This document shows, piece after piece, positions 56,075-64,000 of a stretch of DNA of 64,000 nucleotides (the stretch's first letter is position 1; each line of letters starts with the position of its first letter). Location: positions 19,876,138 to 19,940,137 of the forward strand of contig NC_092697.1 of the NCBI RefSeq assembly GCF_964275005.1, read 5' to 3'. The translations under genes were made by a program, and so were the position numbers. The DNA comes from Diadema setosum (taxonomy: Eukaryota; Echinodermata; Echinoidea; Diadematoida; Diadematidae). The notes beneath the pieces were generated by a model. It saw only the letters and a list, made by a program, of their open reading frames with translations, was not told where the DNA came from and searched no databases.

Positions 56075-56632
56075 ATAGAGTACATGTTTAGCTACTTCAC
56101 CGCTCTCACTCCTGATCTCTTGCAAAGAAAACCTTTACAAGTGTAGAAAATTCTCTCGAAACTAAGCCACACATGAATTTGGAACATACATTACAGTGTC
56201 AAGACCTTTTCAGTGGACTTTGTTTTCGCTATTTGTCTGTTTAGCTCTCGAATGTACGACTTCTTACGTCCGATTTGTTTTTTACCTCACCACGTGGTAC
56301 TGTTTTTTCAGCCCCATGCTTCCTCCATATGCACACATGTTGTAAACACACACAAGCCACCGGCACCGCGATCGAAGTTTGAGCGATAGCGATAACATGT
56401 GTGGAGCAGACATGCGGATTTCAGCACAGATGAGTAGTTGAACGTATCACGATTGTAAAACAAATATTTTTCTATGTCTCTGCCAATTTGAATTAGGTTA
56501 TCTAATCATAGATGGATTACGATTTTATTTTAAAATAGATTAGCTATGGCAAGAATTTGCTTACATGAGAGTTATTTGATAACATTGCAAAATAAAACCC
56601 CCGTCATTGAATGGAATGTTCCAGAGCTATCT

Positions 56633-56672
56633 CGGGGGGGGGGGGGGGGGGGGGGAGGGGGAGGGGGTGGGA
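56633..56672. repeat. G run, possible G-quadruplex
   Basis: A run of more than 20 G, followed by AGGGGGAGGGGG. The second copy is at about 62530 to 62572. Confidence 0.85.
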
Positions 56673-59113
56673 GCATGAATACCCTTCGCGTGTAGATCGC
56701 GCCGTAGGGAAGATCGCGCCCAAGTTCACTGCCGACTTACTAGGCAGGCACGAAGATTACTAGTACACAGAGGCCCGTACGTGGATGGGTTAATTAGCTG
56801 AAAAAAAAAAAAAAAGGTACTGGAAGCCCACGTAGTAGCAAGGCCTACACGTGGATGAGGTTAGAAATTGCCGCGCGCCTCCGGCTCACCAGCTCCTGGC
56901 CGCCTCTTATTGGCCGGCCTTGAGCGCGACGTTCGACAAGCCATACCATAGTCTTGAATATTCATTAGCACAGTAGCCAATAACAGACGCCGTCTCATGA
57001 AAACTGCCCCGTGTACAAAGTGAATGGCAAAAAAAGTGTGTCAGAAAGAGTGTGTCAGATAAAGTGGGTCAGGAAATGGCGTAACCCGAGAAGCGGCCCT
57101 GTAACGACTGAGGTCACTATGCCATTTCTGGCAACTTGGGAAAAATACGTCCCGCAGACATAAAACCTATAATCGGCTGGTTTTGATACCTTGCCTTTAA
57201 TCACAATTTTCAGTGTAATGACGTCATCAAATTACAAAACAATGACATCGTCTTGAAAGACAATTGTTCAAAGTACAACACCTCAGTCGTCGTCATTACA
57301 TACTATGATCGGTTTGACAAAGTCAACCTGCAAAATGTTGCTGCAGTCGAAGCAATGTGGTCTCCAACACACAAAAAAGAGGGATATGGCGTGTGTGTGT
57401 GTCTGTGTGTGTGTATAGGTGCGTTTATATACGAACGTGATTTCTACATGGACGAATATGTAATACAAAATTGAAGAAAAAAAAGTAAAATAAAAAAAAA
57501 ATGTTTCGTGATCTTGTGGGGTTTGAACCCGCAATCTCACGTCTCTGAGACGGCGCCTTTAACCACTCGGCCATACCTCTCGACGAGAAAATATGGGGAA
57601 CGTAAACTTATGTATGTGAAAGATACATGGGGAATCGTTTTGTCCACATTCCATTTTCATTTTCAGTTTTAAACTGCAAAATTGTCAATCTGATGAGGAG
57701 ATTTAAAAGAATAAAATGCATGATTACTGCAGCTTATTGTCTCAGCTACAACATATTAAAGTTTCAGAGGAAATGAAGCAAAATCAGCTCAGATAAAGGT
57801 GCTTAAACGTTGTTAAGTCAATTGATGCTTTTAAAAAAAATCACCTCCCATAGACAATACACGTAAACTTGTCCGATTTTGCGTGTTTACCTTTAATCAC
57901 AATTTAAGGTATGATGACGTCATCAAATATCAAAAGCATGACATGGACTTAAAAGGCAAATGTTCAAAGTACAACATATCTGAATTTGGGATAATATTGA
58001 GCTTAAACAACAGAGATACGAGCAAATGAATGTCAGAAACAGTACCTTAAAAAAATTAATTCCACTTTTTTGATTTCAGATGACGATATGATGACGTCAT
58101 ATTGTAATTATGGAAATAATGATACTTGAAACGTTATTTTCAATTCATATGCTTTTGTAATATGCAATAAAAACATAGGGTCACCTGACGTTTTAAAGAG
58201 CTATGGCGAAATAAACAAAGACATGTTTTTTCACTATATTTGCACATAGATGCGCTCGCGAAATTTCAACTTTGACGCCAGTGCATTGCTTTGTTATTTG
58301 TCAAAATCGATCAGAAATCAATGGATATTGTTACTCAAAGTATCAGGAATCCAGATCAGTCAAAAAATGTGCATTTTCATGTTACTGACGCGCTGTGCGC
58401 GCGAAAATGCGCGGACGGACGCGCACGCGCAAAATTGTTTGAAACGCTTAAAATTGTCTGAAACTTCGAGATTTCCCATTGGAAAGTTGTTTTGAGCCTT
58501 TTAAATGTTTGACGCGCGCTTACGCGTCCTAGATGACGTCCTAGGTAATTAGCATCAGAGAAAGAAAGATAGAGCGTGACCTGAACTTTATGTCCACAAA
58601 AACTGATACAGAAAGGACCTTTAGTTATGAAGTTATGATCGATCATGTAACATGGTCCGAAAATCACAAAATGGCGCCTAGATGACGTCATAGATACGTT
58701 ACTGTCATGAAAACCTTATTGTGGCTAGATATTGTCATGAGACATGTTGACTGAAAATGTCATGTTACTCCGTAATGTCATTCTTGAGATATTGACGACA
58801 CAAAATAGGCCAGAAAGAAAGAAGAACGAGACATGAAAACTCGTCACATTGAGGACGAGTTAGGTGATACGCTTGTGGTCATCAGATGACGGTCATCTGT
58901 GATCGACAAAGAAAAGAATGTGATATAGGCACCTTGAAGTTATATTGAGCGTGCATGCGAAACCGTTTCTGTAACCACTCGGCCACGGGTCATCCACGGA
59001 AATGGTAAGACAAAAAAAAAAAACAATGTATAGATATAACAGGGGGAAAGTCAATGCCCACTCAACTAACGTGGCCTGGTGAACATCTATTGCATTGCTA
59101 GACGGAGAAGCGG

Positions 59114-62100
59114 GGGTTACGCCATTTCCTGACCCACTTCATCTGACACACTCTTTCTGACACACTTTTTTTGCCATTCATTTTGTACACGGGGCAGTTT
59201 TCATGAGACGGCCTCTGTTATTGGCAACTGTGCTAATGAATATTCATCAGCCTTGCGATAATTTTTTCATAAGAGTCACTCGGTCTGATTCTGTGTCTGT
59301 GATTGGCTTTTAGCTATTGACTTACGCGTGATATCGATCTCCTCAAGGGGGTCCATGACGATATCTGCTGATTACCAGTGTGCGTGTGTCTGTTGAATTG
59401 CGTTTTAGTGCCAGTGAGTGTGGCATAACTTCTGCAGGTTTCCTGTCCATTTCTCTCTCTTTTTCTCTCTTTTGCTTTCGTATCATCTTATCTCTGTTAT
59501 TCTTAGAGTACAATCGTACTACCACAAGTGTTTTCCCCCATTTTTTGAAGTGATTATCTCGTTTGCAACAATTTAGAGGTGAGTTTTTGTTCGAGTGTTT
59601 GTTGAGTTTTTTGATTGAACACGATGTAGATTATCTACGTGTGTGCGAGAACATTCATGGTACCCACTCGTTTGTTTCCGTGTGCATTTTTACCGTACAG
59701 TGTCTTCATCGTTCGTCTTCCAAGCAGCGAGTTTTCACCCTAGTTTTCCTCAACGTAGTTTTTTACCTCAATTTTTTTTTTTTTTTTTTTTGCGGTGCAA
59801 GATGTTCAGTGTATTTTTTCTACGGTAAAATGCCATCGTTGATGATTTCCGTGTATTCATTACTAGTTTTCCACCTCCGTTTCATTTTGTGTACAACTAA
59901 CATTGATCTAAAGTCTAACGTAGTTAGCTACAAAGTCTGCGATGTCTGTATGCTGATGTGTTTTTGTGAGCTGGGAGTGACTATGGTGGGAATGATATTC
60001 AGGGTTTTGCTGTGGTTGAGATGATAGTGATGATGATCATAATGATTCTGGTGATGATATACGAACCCTTTTGATGATGCAATTTATTTCGTGTGACCAT
60101 GACGTTGATCATTGATGATGGCGAGAACGACACGAGTAGCCTAGCCTAGGCCAAGGACGAGAGTGACACTGTCCACGGGGGCTGTTGCTCGCTCATGCAC
60201 AGGAGTGGTCTAGACCTAGAGACCTGCATTTAATCAGTTTTTTTTTTTTTTTTTTACCTTTTGGTTGTTCACTTGGGTTAGTGCTCCAAAAATTCGTTTC
60301 TCTAAAGAAACTCAACCAAAAGCTTGACAATAAGGTTGCCTCAGGGCTATTCTTTAGTAAATATTAGATCTAAATGGCGATGCTAATTTAGTTTTCATTT
60401 TAAGAACTCGATTATATCCCATTTTCTTTGCTCATTTTTCAAATGATAAATTATTTAGAACTGTAAATTTACTTAAATTCTGACGTACTGCATTCACCAT
60501 TGTAAAAATCAATAAAAAAGAGCCCGCTGAGCAGGTGTTTCATTCTATCCTTTTCATTTCCTTCCTATCGTGTTGGTTTCCTTCCTGTCACTTCCTTCTT
60601 TGACCCTGGACGGAAGAAAAAAAAATCCCATCTTGCCATGTAAAGACAGAACACATACCATCATGAAATATTATGACATTAGAATAGTTTTAAAAGATTA
60701 TGTAAGTCATCAAAATTCTTGTGTGTGAAAATAGATAATAAATAAAAGGTGATTTCTTACAAAGCAGTTCTTTCAAATGTCCATAACAGCCTCAGAACAT
60801 CTTCGATAATGAAGCTAGTGAAATCTCAAAACTTTCGTGGCAACAAGTGATATTGATAGGAAATTCTGACAAAAACTGTCACAACATTTGATGTTTAAAT
60901 TTGTCTAGTTTTATTGGATTAGGTCATGAAACTATAAATGCCACCGATAAAATCACAATCGCTCTCAATTTGAACAGAGGCAGTAGGGTAGGAATGACTC
61001 AGCAAACAGCTGATTATTTATGCGTCGTATCCATGGGCAACTGCGGGGTAACTGGAAGAAGACGCACGAAGTTTAGACTTGAGTCAAGAACTATTATTTA
61101 TTATCAATTTTTTATTCAAAACATTTTTTTTTCTTTGGATTTCAAAAAAAGGTCAAAATATTTCATATTACGCTTCTTAAATGTATTATGAATATAAATA
61201 ATTATGAAGAATTTTTATCGTGATTTCATGAAGAATTAGAATTATTATGAATATATAAATACTAGACGGGCTGAACAATGAAGTCTAATTTTGCCCCAAG
61301 AATTTGCAGCCCACCGTACGTGCTGGTGGTGCATTCCTAGCGTTCTTGCCGCACTCTCCCAGCCACGTGCAAGCATGCATGCAGCAGTCACCAACAGTCA
61401 CATAAGGGCTTTTTACACTTGTAAATTTTTGCTTAGCCCCGGACTATCGGTGGGGCTAAGGGGGGGCCTTAGCCCCACCGATAGTACGGGACTATCCTTA
61501 GCCCACTTTCTGTTTACACTCGTTTTTGCCAAAGTGGGCTAGCCCCACCGATAGTACGGTACTATCTGGCCCTGCAAAATAGCAGGGGTTAGCACCGCAA
61601 TTGCGGTGCTAGCACCGCAATTGCGGTGCCAAGCAAGTGAGTGTAAACAGAACGAAAAAATAATCCTGGGCTAAGCGACGGAGACGAAGTGCGACCCTCA
61701 CTGACCAATCAGAAACGAGGTAATCAAGTGCTGCCGGTGCGTGCGTGTACGTGTACAGTACACAGCGTAATTATGAATATTCATGTGGTTTGGAAAGTCC
61801 GGGGCTAAGAAAGACGAGTGTAAAAAGGTCAGTTTTCTCCTTAGCCCCGGACAAGAGATAGTACGGGACTAATTGGCGAGTGTAAAAAGCTGAAAAAATT
61901 GGTACGGGACTAACGATAGTCCTGGGTCAGAGAAAGTCCGGGGTTAAGAAACACAAGTGTAAAAAGCCCTATAGAGTACATGTTTAGCTACTTCACCGCT
62001 CTCACTCCTGATCTCTTGCAAAGAAAACCTTTACAAGTGTAGAAAATTCTCTCGAAACTAAGCCACACATGAATTTGGAACATACATTACAGTGTCAAGA

Positions 62101-62984
62101 CCTTTTCAGTGGACTTTGTTTTCGCTATTTGTCTGTTTAGCTCTCGAATGTACGACTTCTTACGTCCGATTTGTTTTTTACCTCACCACGTGGTACTGTT
62201 TTTTCAGCCCCATGCTTCCTCCATATGCACACATGTTGTAAACACACACAAGCCACCGGCACCGCGATCGAAGTTTGAGCGATAGCGATAACATGTGTGG
62301 AGCAGACATGCGGATTTCAGCACAGATGAGTAGTTGAACGTATCACGATTGTAAAACAAATATTTTTCTATGTCTCTGCCAATTTGAATTAGGTTATCTA
62401 ATCATAGATGGATTACGATTTTATTTTAAAATAGATTAGCTATGGCAAGAATTTGCTTACATGAGAGTTATTTGATAACATTGCAAAATAAAACCCCCGT
62501 CATTGAATGGAATGTTCCAGAGCTATCTCGGGGGGGGGGGGGGGGGGGGGGGAGGGGGAGGGGGTGGGAGCATGAATACCCTTCGCGTGTAGATCGCGCC
62601 GTAGGGAAGATCGCGCCCAAGTTCACTGCCGACTTACTAGGCAGGCACGAAGATTACTAGTACACAGAGGCCCGTACGTGGATGGGTTAATTAGCTGAAA
62701 AAAAAAAAAAAAGGTACTGGAAGCCCACGTAGTAGCAAGGCCTACACGTGGATGAGGTTAGAAATTGCCGCGCGCCTCCGGCTCACCAGCTCCTGGCCGC
62801 CTCTTATTGGCCGGCCTTGAGCGCGACGTTCGACAAGCCATACCATAGTCTTGAATATTCATTAGCACAGTAGCCAATAACAGACGCCGTCTCATGAAAA
62901 CTGCCCCGTGTACAAAGTGAATGGCAAAAAAAGTGTGTCAGAAAGAGTGTGTCAGATAAAGTGGGTCAGGAAATGGCGTAACCC
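59114..62984. mobile_element. TIR transposon (Mutator-like), copy 2
   Basis: It is 3,871 bp at the same unit position, with the same GAGAAGCGG flanks (59105 to 59113 and 62985 to 62993) and almost identical sequence to copy 1, including the nested MITE. It arose by array amplification and not by a new insertion. Confidence 0.9.
61405..61970. mobile_element. Nested 566-bp MITE, second copy
   Basis: Same element at the same position within copy 2 of the TIR transposon, same length, carried along by amplification. Confidence 0.8.
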
Positions 62985-64000
62985 GAGAAGCGGCCCTGTA
63001 ACGACTGAGGTCACTATGCCATTTCTGGCAACTTGGGAAAAATACGTCCCGCAGACATAAAACCTATAATCGGCTGGTTTTGATACCTTGCCTTTAATCA
63101 CAATTTTCAGTGTAATGACGTCATCAAATTACAAAACAATGACATCGTCTTGAAAGACAATTGTTCAAAGTACAACACCTCAGTCGTCGTCATTACATAC
63201 TATGATCGGTTTGACAAAGTCAACCTGCAAAATGTTGCTGCAGTCGAAGCAATGTGGTCTCCAACACACAAAAAAGAGGGATATGGCGTGTGTGTGTGTC
63301 TGTGTGTGTGTATAGGTGCGTTTATATACGAACGTGATTTCTACATGGACGAATATGTAATACAAAATTGAAGAAAAAAAAGTAAAATAAAAAAAAAATG
63401 TTTCGTGATCTTGTGGGGTTTGAACCCGCAATCTCACGTCTCTGAGACGGCGCCTTTAACCACTCGGCCATACCTCTCGACGAGAAAATATGGGGAACGT
63501 AAACTTATGTATGTGAAAGATACATGGGGAATCGTTTTGTCCACATTCCATTTTCATTTTCAGTTTTAAACTGCAAAATTGTCAATCTGATGAGGAGATT
63601 TAAAAGAATAAAATGCATGATTACTGCAGCTTATTGTCTCAGCTACAACATATTAAAGTTTCAGAGGAAATGAAGCAAAATCAGCTCAGATAAAGGTGCT
63701 TAAACGTTGTTAAGTCAATTGATGCTTTTAAAAAAAATCACCTCCCATAGACAATACACGTAAACTTGTCCGATTTTGCGTGTTTACCTTTAATCACAAT
63801 TTAAGGTATGATGACGTCATCAAATATCAAAAGCATGACATGGACTTAAAAGGCAAATGTTCAAAGTACAACATATCTGAATTTGGGATAATATTGAGCT
63901 TAAACAACAGAGATACGAGCAAATGAATGTCAGAAACAGTACCTTAAAAAAATTAATTCCACTTTTTTGATTTCAGATGACGATATGATGACGTCATATT

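Larger units (their letters stand above)
53219..57087. mobile_element. TIR transposon (Mutator-like), copy 1, in array unit
   Basis: Starts GGGTTACGCCATTTCCTGAC and ends with its inverse. The TIRs are about 133 bp with only a few mismatches (53219 to 53352 and 56955 to 57087). Perfect 9-bp target duplications GAGAAGCGG flank it (53210 to 53218 and 57088 to 57096), and the array unit resumes in register. A 9-bp duplication with long TIRs suggests a Mutator-like element; no transposase is seen, so it is non-autonomous. The inside holds unrecognised sequence, a T run at about 53878 to 53896, AATAAA at about 54616, a nested MITE and a G run near 56633. Confidence 0.88.
29956..64000. repeat. Tandem array of about 2.0-kb and 2.9-kb units, running past window end
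   Basis: Units are marked by ACGAGACATGAAAACTCGTC at 29956 (diverged), 31971, 38868, 41799, 44734, 46817, 48832, 50915, 52930 and 58826. Intervals are 2015, 6897 (with LINE), 2931, 2935, 2083, 2015, 2083, 2015 and 5896 (with a TIR element) bp. Neighbouring units after 38868 are nearly identical; the first two are more diverged. Each unit holds minus-strand tRNA-like sequence, a short GT run, several TGACGTCA sites and a CpG-rich GCGCGC segment. Many open frames of 60 to 104 codons recur in every unit, but they have no recognisable domain and overlap on both strands, so I regard the array as non-coding. Confidence 0.93.

Noticed and set aside
29956..64000. CRISPR-like array
   Set aside because: Units are 2 to 6 kb with no short repeat/spacer alternation, and the context is metazoan.

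Overview
This window is non-coding-rich, intron-containing, repeat-dominated DNA of a metazoan, probably a marine invertebrate. The group is inferred only from the repeat types (a Maverick/Polinton, EN-RT LINEs, a tRNA-derived SINE, hAT-like and Mutator-like elements); an echinoderm or other invertebrate deuterostome is a guess. No ordinary host gene was recognised.

Region 1 (1 to about 15,890) is a nearly complete but decayed Maverick/Polinton (adintovirus-like) element. Terminal inverted repeats (TIRs) are present at both ends, and the left one runs off the window edge. Rightward genes: a small spliced 5' gene, a broken protein-primed B-family DNA polymerase, a packaging ATPase with an altered Walker A motif, and two small conserved Maverick proteins (the second broken). 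Leftward genes, read from the right TIR inward: a spliced PC4/SUB1-like protein, an acidic polyQ protein with a Cys/His cluster, an integrase C-terminal remnant whose catalytic core is gone, a broken minor capsid protein, a small basic virion-type protein, an intact double-jelly-roll major capsid protein, and an adenain-type protease lacking its catalytic Cys. In a working element these would supply replication (polymerase), integration (integrase), and capsid assembly, maturation and packaging. This copy cannot be autonomous.

Region 2 (about 15,900 to 26,600) has no recognised gene. It holds a GGGTCA-motif cluster, a pair of inverted roughly 200-bp repeats 10 kb apart, an ATTCCGAA/TTCG repeat patch, a 2.3-kb satellite built on ACGT/TGACGTCA words, two related hAT-like non-autonomous elements (the second an internal-deletion derivative of the first), several CA/GT microsatellites and a GC-rich patch.

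Region 3 (about 26,605 to 29,955) is a dead, 5'-truncated LINE on the minus strand carrying a nested tRNA-derived SINE.

Region 4 (29,956 to the window end) is a tandem array. Its basic unit is 2,015 bp, with a 2,931-bp long form, a 2,083-bp variant and a 5,896-bp form carrying a 3.87-kb transposon. Each unit carries class II tRNA-like (Leu-CAG-like) sequence on the minus strand and several TGACGTCA palindromes. One unit is interrupted by a 3.6-kb LINE whose endonuclease/reverse-transcriptase frame is still fully open. The 916-bp difference between long and short units equals the spacing of internal direct repeats, so unequal recombination explains the two forms. A TIR element with 9-bp target duplications, itself containing a 566-bp MITE, appears twice at the same unit position, so it was amplified with the array.
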